In this document: positions 9,070-19,016 of the stretch, one piece after another
Layout: every line of letters starts with the position of its first letter
How positions within the stretch are numbered: position 1 is the stretch's first letter
Assembly (NCBI RefSeq): GCF_000003815.2
Contig: NC_049984.1
Coordinates: forward strand, 15,947,159 to 15,974,868
DNA length: 27,710 bases
Direction of reading: 5' to 3'
Origin: Branchiostoma floridae
Taxonomy: Eukaryota; Chordata; Leptocardii; Amphioxiformes; Branchiostomatidae
The notes under the pieces: generated by a model
What the model saw: the letters and a program-made list of their open reading frames with translations, nothing else
Told to the model about the DNA's origin: nothing
Databases searched by the model: none
Program-made: the position numbers and the translations under genes

Positions 9070-10158
9070 TTAAGAATGCTCCTCTTGAATTTCTGATTGC
9101 AGCAATTGTTCTGATTGGTTGTTTTCAACATCAGAAGAGATGTCCTCATTGGTTGATGTCCTCTCTTGCTCTTCTGTCATTGGTTCAACTGGGATGTCCT
9201 CCCATGATGACTCTGTAGTTGTATCATTGGCGGACGGATTATCAATCAGTGACAACATGTTTTGGAGTTCTTTTTCAGAGTCGGTGAAGGCTTGTCTTTC
9301 CTCAAGAGAACTTTCTCCGAGAACGTCGCTACTCGTGGTTACCTGATCTGCGCTGGCACGCTGCGTTTCTGATGACGATGTACAACCGCTTTCCTCAAAA
9401 ACAGACTCTATAACATCATCCAAGATGTCTTCCACAACAGGTTTATCAACACTTCTGACTAGTTCCTCTACAACAGAGGCAGCTGCCAACTCTGCTTGTT
9501 GTCTTGCCTGGTTGACTTCCTCGACCACTTCACTCAAAAGTTCTTCCATGTCCTTGACTGCAAAGGTCATCTGTGGACCCTGGTCTGGAATGACCTCTCT
9601 GGCAGGTTCAAGGTCACTAGATGTCCCTTCGACCATCAGATTCTCTGCTAGCACAACTGTAGCACCACTGGCGAGGGTTTTCTCATCGGTAGGAGCTTTG
9701 CTGCAGGAAGATGCAGGCAGCAATGGAGTCTTTAGAGATGTGTCTTCACTATTTCTAACTTCCTGACGGAACCTAAAAGAACTTTCATCACTATTCCTTG
9801 AAGCATCGCCTTCTCCTGATAGAGAAAATCCCTCCTTACCCTCCATGTCTGAAACACGACTGTCCTCTGTGTCGTACTCACTCGTACTCTGCTCAGCCTC
9901 CACCAGCCTGATGGACGCTATTGGAGTCAGGAACTCACGAACACGTGTCGGTGACGCCACCTCGGTGATCCTTTCTTGGATCTGCCATGTCGACTCATTT
10001 TCCTGTCTGTCTGTACGTCTGTCTCTTTCCGACACCTCTACCATCTCTTTTTCTGTAAATTCTGAAGAGACTTCTTCAGTATCCAGTCCTCTTATTGGCT
10101 CTTGTTCTTCTGGTGATGTAGGCAATGTTGAGTCTACTAATGCGGGTGTGCTACTGAT
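9070..10158 (-). CDS. Ankyrin gene terminal coding exon, acidic tail
   Basis: 363 codons including stop, phase 0 in, acceptor CATACAG. Starts ISSTPALVDS and ends IQEEHS-stop. Very rich in Glu/Asp/Ser/Thr and mostly predicted disordered. The exception is the stretch from 9549 down to 9400, which encodes three amphipathic helices: MEELLSEVVEEV, AASVVEELVRSV and VEDILDDVIESV. An SSS-rich segment follows. The long open frame and acidic bias mark it as real coding; the antisense open frames here are shadows. Confidence 0.88.
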   Translation of the reverse strand: MSSTPALVDSTLPTSPEEQEPIRGLDTEEVSSEFTEKEMVEVSERDRRTDRQENESTWQIQERITEVASPTRVREFLTPIASIRLVEAEQSTSEYDTEDSRVSDMEGKEGFSLSGEGDASRNSDESSFRFRQEVRNSEDTSLKTPLLPASSCSKAPTDEKTLASGATVVLAENLMVEGTSSDLEPAREVIPDQGPQMTFAVKDMEELLSEVVEEVNQARQQAELAAASVVEELVRSVDKPVVEDILDDVIESVFEESGCTSSSETQRASADQVTTSSDVLGESSLEERQAFTDSEKELQNMLSLIDNPSANDTTTESSWEDIPVEPMTEEQERTSTNEDISSDVENNQSEQLLQSEIQEEHS

Positions 10159-13100
10159 CTGTATGCAAACATGACCACAAGCAACACAAATGTATTAGTA
10201 TGCACGATGCTATACATGTCAAGACATATTGAATAATCTCTATTAGGAGTCAGTCATTTTACATAGCATCCACTATCCTTGATTTGTGACTGAAAATATG
10301 TATGAACACAAGGGCAACCAGTTACTGTATATGTCGAATGTGTTAAAGATCAACAAGATGATACATTTTATTTCACTTCACAGAGTGTTGAATAGGACGT
10401 AACATTAAAAACAAAAGTGGCAATAAAATATCTGAGTTTGATTGACTTGTTCAAGTGCTATCGATTAGATACATTTGTGCGCATTCATAAAAGGCTTTGT
10501 ACATAATAATATGGCCTGAACTTATGAACTTATTGATCACCCCTCATATTTACCTGCTCGACAGCCAGAAGCTGCAGTTGAGGGTAGCTCCGGTCTCGAG
10601 TGATGGTCTTCTTTAATCTCTTAGATCTGGAATTGAGCATTAGAAATTTTAGAGAAAAGAAATGTGTTCAAGAAGAATAATAATGAAAACATTCAAAACC
10701 ACTTGAGGAAAAAATGAAGTTTGTTTACTAATCTCTATCATTATTGCTAATCCACAAATTGCAAAAGAAATATTGAATGACACATAAGTACGTGGAAGTG
10801 AACGGCACAGTCACTAGGCCTGGCCATGGTACTGAAAGTCAAGTGCCTTTTGCAGGTTTAAGGGGGAGCGCTGGCAACTCCTTCCTGTAAAAATATACAC
10901 CTCTACAGAAACAGCAAGGAGACTTGCTGACCTCTGTTCCATTAACATATATCTAGCTAGTATTTGATTATACTGCTGCGTGGGTCCCTGACATAGGGGT
11001 GAGCAGCAGTTGGCTTAAGTCTTCACACCATGCTTTGTTACGTTGGTTCACACAGGCATGGCCAGAAGTCACTTTCCATAGAAAGTGGAGAAAATCCTCA
11101 CCAAAGTAATTGAATTACGAAAGGTTGGCTTACTTGTCAAACATCTTGATCTCCTTGCCAAGCTGTTTAGACAGTTTGACGTCATCCGCATCAAACGCTT
11201 GGAACAGGGCCTTGATGCCAACTGGACCTGAAACATATGATCATTCAAACTATTCTGACAGTCATCCAGAAACAGTAACACAAGTCTCATTTTATATTCA
11301 TTGCAAATTTTTGTTGATAAAATGCTCCATAACTAATTGCTGCAAATCCGAGTCTAATCTTCAAACATTCAAATATACTGCATTTCTTTTGAAACTCTGC
11401 AACGTGACTGGGTTTTACTGTGATAAGGGGGATACATGTTGTGCAAGCTACTCTATCAAGTTTGGGGCCACATTCTTTACAATGCAGCAGTGGGAAGTAC
11501 AACCAGTTGTTGCGATGAGGAAGGTAAGATGTGGTCACCAAAATGTTGGCAGAGAATGAAATGTTTAATTTACTGGTTGTGTATGTCAAAGAATGTTGCT
11601 AAAATACTCCATTTGAATAATATTTGATTTACCTGATTCACCCTGCATGGTTGCTATGTTTGTGTCGGAGATTTCACTCCCTGCACTTCCCGAGGCCGTC
11701 CTGGCCCGAGGTCTCAGGTCCACATGGTCAGCTGGTTTCTCCTCCATATGGCTTCTCAGGAGCTGGGCAACAGCTTCATTCTGTACAATACATTGTTTTC
11801 CACGGTTTGAGTGTTAATTTGTGGCAAGAAAATCTTTAAATTTTTTGGTTAAAAAGCACTTAAAAGCATCATAAATTACAATGTTATATCAACAAGACTT
11901 AGGTGTTGGGACTCATCCTAGCCTAGTACTTGTTAACAGATACATTTGTGTGGATGTGAGTGACATAGCATTAATGACAAGAAGTATGACCTTAGTAGTA
12001 CATTATTAAATATCTTTCCTTACGGGATGTCTTAAAAGCTTTTAAATTAAGAGCTGGTCACTGCTAAATGACCAATATCTAGTACCCACCCACATGTAAC
12101 CATGGGAAAAAATGCACCCATTGAAAAATTGCAATGGCCCAATTGGACAAGTATGGAAGGAAATGCACTTGCCACATCGGTGCTTTCACGTAGGCAATAG
12201 GGCCTATATGGACTTAGCTTAGATAAACACTCTGCAATAACAAGTCTTTAAACCAAAAGCTTTAAGCATTTTTAATCCTCACATGTGCATACTGCAGTGG
12301 GGTGAGTTGAGTCTTGTTCCTGATGGCAGCTGACGCCCCGTTCTGCAGTAAGAGTGAGACCAGTTTGGGGTAGTTCCACCGAGCTGCTTCGTGAAGCGCC
12401 GTGTTGCCCCGCTGATTGGTCTGGTTAACGTTTGCACCTTTCTGTAGAAACATATTGTTTGATTACAGGACATTGTTACGACCAAACCACTTTATTTCAA
12501 CTATCAAGGTAACTTGAAGGCCATGTAGCTTCAGTCATTGAACATGGATGACATCTGCACAGTTTTTGTCCGTTTCCACCTGACCAATATCTATGTACCT
12601 CAGACTAATGTAATCTAATAGTATGCAGTACTATATATCACTGATATCTACATGACATTGTATGTACCTGATTAATATCTATGTATCTACATCTACATGA
12701 CTGATATCTATAATACACCTGACTGACATGTATGTACCTGACTTATTTATTTATTTAATAGTATGTACCAAGTCTTATAACTCGATATCTACATGACATT
12801 GTATGTACTAGACTGATATCTATGTTAGTTAGTTTGCCCCGGAGAGGAGATAGGCGCCGCCAGGGGACTAAAAGCCTGTTGAGTATCTATGTACCTGACT
12901 GATATCTACATCTACATGTACCTGACTGATTTCTATAATATACCTGACTGACATGTATGTACCTAACTGATATCTCTAAACTACATGACGAACGATCTAT
13001 GTACCTAACTGATATTCCTAACTTATATCTACAGAATGTATGTACCTGACTGATACAGTACATGTTGTATGTACCTGACTGATATCTATGTACCTGACTG

Positions 13101-13299
13101 ATTTACGTACCTGACTGATATATACTACTTGACAATGACTCAGATATCTAATAGCATGTGCCTGACTGATATACTGTACCTGAATGAGAAGCTGAGCAGG
13201 TTGCAGGTTTCCCGCGGTGGCAGACAGGTACAGCGGGGTGCAGCCGTTATGATCCTTAACGTTACACTTGGCTCCGTGGTCCAACAGGGCCGACACAAT
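9070..13299 (-). CDS. Ankyrin-repeat protein with acidic AKAP-like tail (3' part, 6 exons)
   Basis: Six minus-strand exons join perfectly: 13299-13180, 12441-12283, 11780-11633, 11227-11134, 10626-10554 and 10158-9070. All have AG/GT borders and phases 0,0,1,2,0. Exons 1-2 encode ankyrin repeats (NGCTPLYLSATAGN, LLIQKGANVNQTNQRGNTAL, LLLQNGASAAIRNKTQLTPL). The middle exons give a basic linker. The last exon encodes about 362 residues rich in Glu, Asp, Ser and Thr. Ankyrin repeats bind protein partners. The tail holds three amphipathic 12-mers that match or nearly match the RII-binding helix pattern, so an intracellular scaffold is likely. The visible start falls inside a repeat, so 5' exons are missing. 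I do not recognise a specific orthologue. Confidence 0.85.
10554..10626 (-). CDS. Ankyrin gene exon 5
   Basis: 73 bases, phase 2 in and 0 out, acceptor TTCCAG and donor CAG|GTAAAT. Encodes SKRLKKTITRDRSYPQLQLL and AVEQ. It is strongly basic, with an R-L-K-K-T-like kinase site or nuclear-localisation-like cluster; function is inference. Confidence 0.78.
11134..11227 (-). CDS. Ankyrin gene exon 4
   Basis: 94 bases, phase 1 in and 2 out, acceptor TTTCAG and donor GACAA|GTAAGC. Encodes PVGIKALFQAFDADDVKLSK and continues to KEIKMFD, a predicted helical, charged segment. No domain recognised. Confidence 0.8.
11633..11780 (-). CDS. Ankyrin gene exon 3 (capping helix and linker)
   Basis: 148 bases, phase 0 in and 1 out, acceptor TGTACAG and donor CAG|GTAAAT. 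Starts NEAVAQLLRSHMEEK, the last helix of the ankyrin stack, then a polar Ser/Arg-rich linker (RPRARTASGSAGSE). The R-x-R-T-A-S-type sequence is a possible basophilic kinase site, by inspection only. Confidence 0.85.
12283..12441 (-). CDS. Ankyrin exon 2
   Basis: 53 codons, phase 0-0, acceptor TCTACAG and donor CAT|GTGAGG. Begins KGANVN, which completes the LLIQ-KGANVN repeat hinge, and continues through NTALHEAARWNYPKLVSLLL and a further repeat ending TPLQYAH. The seamless junction proves the exon pairing. Confidence 0.9.
12575..13179. repeat. Minisatellite (GTACCTGACTGATATCTAT) in the ankyrin intron
   Basis: About fifteen degenerate units near 20 bases long, variants of GTACCTGACTGATATCTAT. 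On the gene's strand each full unit carries CAG|GTAC, identical to the real donor of the exon that ends at 13180. The array abuts the exon. A stretch near 12828-12880 (GGCGCCGCCAGGGGAC) is unrelated and interrupts it. Confidence 0.85.
13180..13299 (-). CDS. Ankyrin exon 1 (of those visible)
   Basis: 40 codons, phase 0-0, acceptor TTGTCAG. Encodes IVSALLDHGAKC then NGCTPLYLSATAGN and QLLIQ, the second half of one ankyrin repeat and most of another. Its donor ATTCAG|GTACAG is followed at once by a minisatellite that repeats this donor-like sequence. Confidence 0.88.
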
Positions 13300-13820
13300 C
13301 TGACAACAAAAATCATAAGCAAAATTAATGGCATTGCCTTACATGCATACATACATATTCATACTCTATCGAGTTGAAGCATTAATAAAGTTCCGCTTCC
13401 AGTGTGATCATTCATCATTACAGTGAGGTCCTTATCACTTAGTCCAGTCTCTGATTCAATAAAGTTCTTTAGCATCGTCTTCTCCTGTTTGCTTCGGGGG
13501 ACCAAAAGCTGCAGTTTACCGGCTGGTTTGCAATGTCGAATAACATGTCCAGCAAGGCTTAACCGGCATCGCCTGACTTCAGTTGAGATGGGTGGAAGAG
13601 TCCCATACAGTTCTTTGTTTGCCTTTGTTTGTTTGGCTTTGCCTTAAAGTTTATTTTTTGAGGGAATGTAATTTCCTGGCACATCAAAAATGAAAATCAA
13701 GTGTTTGTAGTGGCTGTTATAATGTATAGTTACTGTAATTGAAACCTCAGTGCTATTTTGGACAGCCAGTCGAAAAACACAGCGCATGTACTGGGCAAGG
13801 GTGCTGCAGATAGATGGAAC

Positions 13821-13975
13821 AGTTACTTCGATGTAGGTTAGACATCCAGGTAATAATATACGCCAAAAAGTATAGTTACTCAAGCAACTTCCATATGGTT
13901 TTGAAACGATCAGACGTTTCGGATACTATCCACTATCCTTTGTCAGTGACACTGACGGAACAGTTGCTTTTGGTA
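13821..13975. repeat. Dispersed repeat shared with the right window edge
   Basis: CGATGTAGGTTAGACATCC followed by GGTAATAA and GCCAAAAAGTA occurs here and again at 27651-27704. The copy here continues into CAGACGTTTCGGATACTATCC and TTTGTCAGTGAC. Two similar copies 14 kb apart in the same orientation mark a dispersed element; family unknown. Confidence 0.65.
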
Positions 13976-14684
13976 GTGCTGGCTGATCAACTGTCACTGA
14001 ATTTAACTATATCTACCCTCTTACCATAGCTATTCAAAACATCGCCAAGCAACCACCTAGCGCAGCAACCAACTGTCGCCAGAGGACACATTGAAATAGT
14101 CCCGTTCATTTTTACATACTATTAGTTTAGACCCTTTCCCACGCAACCACTTGTCTTACCCAACCAGCAACCACATTTTGCATTCCATTCAATTTTGAAA
14201 ATACAAATTGAAAAGTTGTTGTTGTGAACATTCACATGTCATCACCATAGCAGGCACTGCCAACACATCAGAATACTAAGTTCTTGATGCAGTACACTTA
14301 GGGCTCGTTCTCATTTAAATGTCGAAATGCTGTCGCCTGACTTTACGCCTTGATATGGAGCAAATTATAGACAACATCAGTGGTTCCTTCATTTTTCCAC
14401 AACCCCTGTAATGTTTTACAAAAGATGCACCACAACATTCGTATTGGTTGATGGCTTAAAAGATTATTATAGCCACGGGTGGGATTTCACACCCTAAAAA
14501 ATGGCTGTCGCCTGAGAAGAAACGAAGAATTCAAATAGTAGCCAAAAATTTAACAATTCAGTTCCCAGAATGATTGTTCGGCAGGTGAAATTAGCTACCC
14601 AGGCCCTCTGTCCGATCACGTCAGATCGCTACTATCACTGATCTTGGAGGCTGTGTGAGGTGGTTTATGCCTGTCGCCAGATTC

Positions 14685-15061
14685 TGTAACAAACGTTACC
14701 ACCACTAGTACGATGGTTGCCACGGTTATATTATGCACGTATAAGACTAGAAATGGCCGTTTTTGTGACGCTGTACAGTTTTTCTGGCTTTCTAAAGAAA
14801 CAAGAAAGAGTTGTTGACTGTCATTTGTATCCCACCTTGCTTAACAAAATGTTGTACAGAAATGACTGTAACAAACGTTACCATTGTTCGATGCTGTCTA
14901 GGCTTTCTATTTAACCTGGTGTAAAAAAGCTGCCCACTTTTCAAATGTCCCTTGGGACATCCACTTATACCTAAATGATGTAGTCAATAAGGTAAGTCCT
15001 TTCGAAGAAAACATGGTAAAGTCTACTGTTGTAACAAACGTTACAGGTAACGTTTGTTACA
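14685..15061. repeat. TGTAACAAACGTTAC motif cluster with perfect hairpin
   Basis: The 15-mer TGTAACAAACGTTAC occurs at 14685, 14867 and 15030 in direct orientation. Its exact reverse complement sits at 15047-15061, two bases after the third copy. That makes a perfect 15-bp-arm hairpin with a 2-base loop. Probably internal or terminal repeats of an undescribed element. Confidence 0.8.
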
Positions 15062-16341
15062 TGCCCTGTAATGCATTACCAATGGGACCGAAAATAATAA
15101 GTTGCCATTTTTTGGCTACGGTTAAAAGAGGATTTTTCCCAAACAACCAAGTAGTTTAAAGCCGATTTATTTTTCGACCAAAAAAATGCCATTTTCGACA
15201 TTTCAATGAGATTTATTACGAGTGTTATAATAATTAGACAAGGGGGCAGAGTCAGAACCAAAAATTTCTCAGTCGGTGGTTTTCGGTTTTCAGTGAAGTC
15301 ATCACCGCAAAAATGTCACCGCAAAAACTGCTGACGTAAAACCAGATGTTGGCTTCCCAGACGACAAGGGAGCTGCTAAGTCTACGTTAGTCCAATGTCA
15401 GTTTTGCCCATCTTGTGCTGCTGTACTGTAGCAATGCATGGACACAATGTGTTCAACAGTATTACATGCACCTCTGACACACTGCATTTCTGTAACATCC
15501 ATGAGAGATGGCTATAGGGACCACAAGCATTCAAAATTTAAAAAATAAGTCTTCGACGTCCCTTTGAAAAGCGTGTTCCTACACAACAAACAGATAACCC
15601 TTAAGCGTATGATTTGACGACGATTTCACCATCACCCCTCAGATTCCAACCATGCCACCAGCCGTCAACAAGACTTTAAGGAGTGGCAAAGAGGCAATTT
15701 TGAAAGGGGGAAAACTCATTAAGAGGGCTTTATGTACACTATTAAGCAAAATTGTTGACAATGTAGACAACGTAACAGTATGAAACAATCACATCAGATT
15801 CTGCAGAAATGTCATCATAGGAAACTTTGTCCAAATAAGTACTGATTATAAGTTGGAACAGTAATGAGTTTCACAGATCTGTAAATTGGAAAGAAAGACC
15901 CTAAGGGCCAGATATAATAACCCACTCAAATGTCGACTTATCAAGACTTGATTGGCTATCAACTAAAGGAGAGGACATCAAAGTACCTGATTCATGTAAG
16001 GGCCTTACTAAGTAGACATCAAACTTCTGCACAACGTACAGCCTGCTGCAAACATTTGTGCATCTTTGAAACATCAGCCTATATGAAATGCTGTTGAATA
16101 ATTGGTATATCATTTCATCCAATTTGAAGGACGAGACAGCTATTAATGATTCCAACATATTGCAATATAATTGACACAGATGACAAGTTTTGTTACACGT
16201 GTCTCATTGAAGAACTCTATTAAATTCCTAACTGCAAGCTTACAGGGTTGGCAGTTCAGGGATATGTCTTGGAAATGAGAGAAAGGTTAAAAGCAATTCA
16301 GCAGCCCTCAGCTTAGGTAACTACTAGTACTTATCATTCTA

Positions 16342-16350
16342 TATATAAAA
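16342..16350 (+). promoter_or_regulatory. TATA-like box upstream of GPCR copy 1
   Basis: TATATAAAA about 230 bases before the start codon, conserved in copy 2 at 23094-23102. A TGACGTT (CRE-like) lies between it and the ATG in both copies. Position fits a core promoter with a leader of about 200 bases; no transcript data. Confidence 0.4.
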
Positions 16351-16578
16351 AAAGCCTTGCTATATGTGGCCATGGTAACAGCACACAGTGTCACGCAAGT
16401 CTCACTGAGCAAGCGCTGTTGTGACGTTCCAAGCTCTCACACAGAATCTAAACCATCACAACCAGGTGCAGCACTATCTTGGTGACTAGTCGGGTTGCAG
16501 ACTCCATCAGTCGCTCACAGCTAGCTCGGGAATCTCACATCTTGCCTCAGACTGCAGACGAACGGAATCAGCTCCAGC

Positions 16579-17898
16579 ATGTTCAACAACAGCTCTGACC
16601 CGTGGATGCTCACCGAGGAGACATCTGCTCCTGAGTTTGCAAACTTAATCTCCTGCTACAAGTGGTATCAACAGAACGATACTGTGTCAATCACACAAGC
16701 CGGCAAAGCCTGCTCCATGTACAAAGACCTTGTGAGATTGGGAACAGGAACTGACATCATCTTTTGGATGATGGGACTTTTCATTATCGTCACCAATGCT
16801 GTTGTGCTCTTGGGAATCATTGGAGCAAGAGAACTCCGTAAACCCGTCTACTTCTACCTGGCAAATCTGGCAATCACCGATGTTTTTGCAGGAATTGGGC
16901 TTCTGTATCGCACCGTAGGCCATAACGGACATGACATAATGTTTGACTTTCTTTTGACTTATGTCAATTTGATCATATTCACTCAGATGACTTCAGCATC
17001 AGCTCTATCTCTGCTGTCTGTTGATTCCTATGTTGCTGTAAAGTATCCTATATACTGCCATCTCCATGCTCACAGTGCCAAACTGCGTGCAGTTGTAGCT
17101 ATGACTGTTTCGTGGATTGTTTTCTCCTTGTTAGCCTTCTCACCCAGTATGGGCTGGAACTGTCTCCATATGCAGACCCTGACCACTGGTATCTGCATTT
17201 CATGGTACCCCCTAGCCTTTGTTGTCATTTGTGTATCCATTTATCTATTGCTGTGCATAGTCATGATGTTCACAAATATAAGTGTGTACGTAGCAATCCG
17301 AGAACGAGAAAAGAGAAGGCTTGAGCAGGCAGGGACCCCCCCTGGGGTACCAGGAGAAAATGGTCCAGTACAAAACAGGGAGGGGGGTGATCAGCCAAAG
17401 AATCCTGCACAGAAGAAATATGAAGAAAGGGTGTACAAGGCCAGGACTGTAATGATTCACGTAGTGCTGTTTTTTATCTTTTGGCTGATACCCCTTCTGG
17501 TCTTTGCCGTATGCAAAATTGTCCCAGATATTTGCCCTAGTAGGAATGGAGTATTTGCTGGAATATGTCTAAATTCGTTAATCAACCCGCTGGCAACACT
17601 CATCCGCACAGCGGAGTTAAGAGATGCAATCAGGCAAAAACTGACAGGCATCCGTCAATTACTTGTCACCATGATACGGGGAAACCACGTGGACCCACAG
17701 GAAGACCTGGCAGGAACAGGAGATGCCCTAAGTCTAGAGGAAGGTCCTGTACATGGAGAGGGACAAAACACACCGCACGCTGGTCCGTTGCTAGGCTATT
17801 CTTCTCGTTGCTATGCTAATAGGCGGTATCAGGACAACTCGGCACCTGGGACGACTCGGCACCTAGCCAAGTGGGAAAACTTGGCACCAAGAATATGA
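16579..17898 (+). CDS. Rhodopsin-class GPCR, EDG/cannabinoid-like; copy 1 with transposon-derived tail
   Basis: Single-exon receptor of 439 residues. N-terminus (1-55) has N-x-S/T sequons at N3, N4 and N33. TM1 57-82 (N73), TM2 90-112 (D101), TM3 125-150, TM4 170-190 (W179), TM5 208-236, TM6 291-312 and TM7 325-345 (N336-P337). TM3 lacks the usual extracellular cysteine, while loop 2 has MGWNC and a second Cys (C195, C206). This arrangement typifies LPA/S1P, cannabinoid and related MECA receptors. DRY is D149-S150-Y151 and NPxxY is NPLAT. A 50-residue loop 3 is Pro/Gly-rich. Residues 1-399 differ from copy 2 at nine positions. From residue 400 it reads into the 17776 element and ends with a foreign tail, HAGPLLGYSS to LAPRI. 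Ligand unknown. Confidence 0.93.
   Translation: MFNNSSDPWMLTEETSAPEFANLISCYKWYQQNDTVSITQAGKACSMYKDLVRLGTGTDIIFWMMGLFIIVTNAVVLLGIIGARELRKPVYFYLANLAITDVFAGIGLLYRTVGHNGHDIMFDFLLTYVNLIIFTQMTSASALSLLSVDSYVAVKYPIYCHLHAHSAKLRAVVAMTVSWIVFSLLAFSPSMGWNCLHMQTLTTGICISWYPLAFVVICVSIYLLLCIVMMFTNISVYVAIREREKRRLEQAGTPPGVPGENGPVQNREGGDQPKNPAQKKYEERVYKARTVMIHVVLFFIFWLIPLLVFAVCKIVPDICPSRNGVFAGICLNSLINPLATLIRTAELRDAIRQKLTGIRQLLVTMIRGNHVDPQEDLAGTGDALSLEEGPVHGEGQNTPHAGPLLGYSSRCYANRRYQDNSAPGTTRHLAKWENLAPRI
17773..17775. repeat. Apparent 3-bp target duplication CCG (left)
   Basis: CCG precedes the element; CCG also follows it at 21778-21780. Copy 2 has a single CCG at 24525-24527 in the uninterrupted gene. The terminus could be shifted by a base or two because the right end also matches an internal GTGCCGAGT motif. 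Confidence 0.6.
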
Positions 17899-18464
17899 CA
17901 TAAAATTGTGAAGGTTTGTGAGAAATGCAAGATGTTTAACTGCAAAACATTTCTCTCACTGCAATAACTTGTAAGTCATACAGTCGGCACAATTTTACGG
18001 ACATTTTGAGGCTCTGAACGTGACTTCAAGGTACGTTAACTTTGAACGGCCGAGGCTCTGTCTATATCAGATCGGTCATCTCAACGCGTTTTTGAAACCT
18101 ACAAACAGTTGTAATTTATGACCAACAAAATATATTGAACTGCTTATTACATCTATTTTCATTTGCACTAACTTGCAAACACGGTGATATAGAAGAGAAG
18201 TAGAGTGACATCGTGAAAGAACGCCGATATAACAACTAAAAAATGGCGTCGCCGGCGCGGCCCGCAACATGTTTTGGGGATCTTGTATCCTAAAAATTTG
18301 TATCCAAAACGTTACCTCGTGGGGTGAGATTGATTTGTACATTCTTATGTCACTTCTTATGCTGCCGGAATGATAGGATTATCATTCTTCGAGTGCAAAA
18401 TATAAAAGTTATGTGCCGAGTAAGTATGGTGCCGACTAGGGCCGAGTTGTCTCAGGTGCCGAGT
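17837..18464. repeat. Inverted ACTCGGCACC motif clusters
   Basis: Three direct copies of ACTCGGCACC or ACTTGGCACC (17837-17888) face four GTGCCGAGT-type copies (18413-18464). They form inverted clusters about 550 bases apart inside the insertion. Either subterminal transposase sites or ends of a small nested element. Confidence 0.65.
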
Positions 18465-19016
18465 CGTCTCGAAACCCTAATAGGCCACACCCACAGGCGG
18501 GTCTGAAGTGCCGCACGGCATATATACAGAAAGCAGCAGAAGTATCTACCAAGATTACGATCGATTAGTTTATCATATAAATGAACAAAAGTATATACAT
18601 GATAAATGAAAATGTCAGCCTTGAAACGACATAAAACTTAAAAAATGTCAGTGTAATACAGTGCTCCAATCCCCGCTTTCACGGGACGTGGCAAAAGTCA
18701 CTTGCGGTCGCCGAACTCTGAACCCCACCGACTTTTTTTTCTCATTTACGTTGGAATCAAACATTTATACCCTTATCTAAGCTCAAACTTTCTAAAATCA
18801 ATTTCTACTGTGTAGTTTTTTATGTCTGATACATTTAAAATCCTGTTCCTATTTACCGATACTTTTTTGTCCCATAATTCCTGAACGCACCGATAGAAAA
18901 ACAAATACGAAAACCAAGATGGCGGGCGGCTTTTGCTCTTTCAAATGGAGTAGTTTTTGTTTCATTTTATCGGTAGGATCGGAAGATATCGGTCAAAATA
19001 TGAAATGTGCACTTTA

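Larger units (their letters stand above)
13300..15275. other. Repeat-rich interval without recognised exons
   Basis: No ankyrin-type or other exon with splice sites was found on either strand. It holds a dispersed repeat (13821-13970), four CTGTCGCC-motif copies between 14070 and 14680, and four copies of TGTAACAAACGTTAC. It looks like layered transposon remains upstream of the receptor duplication. Confidence 0.5.

Noticed and set aside
9119-10174. Plus-strand Ser/Thr-rich ORFs of 75-113 residues
   Set aside because: Shadows of the minus-strand acidic exon; low-complexity Ser runs arise from reading Glu/Asp/Ser codons backwards.
11110-11559. 149-residue plus-strand ORF
   Set aside because: Overlaps a well-supported minus-strand ankyrin-gene exon and otherwise covers intron; no domain or splice evidence.
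13018-13179. Extension of the ankyrin reading frame into SQVHTTCTVSVRYIH
   Set aside because: This is read-through past the donor at 13180 into the minisatellite; the next exon joins exactly in the ankyrin repeat instead.
16687-17660. Minus-strand and second-frame ORFs inside the receptor genes
   Set aside because: They occur identically in both copies simply because the receptor sequence is duplicated; no independent features.
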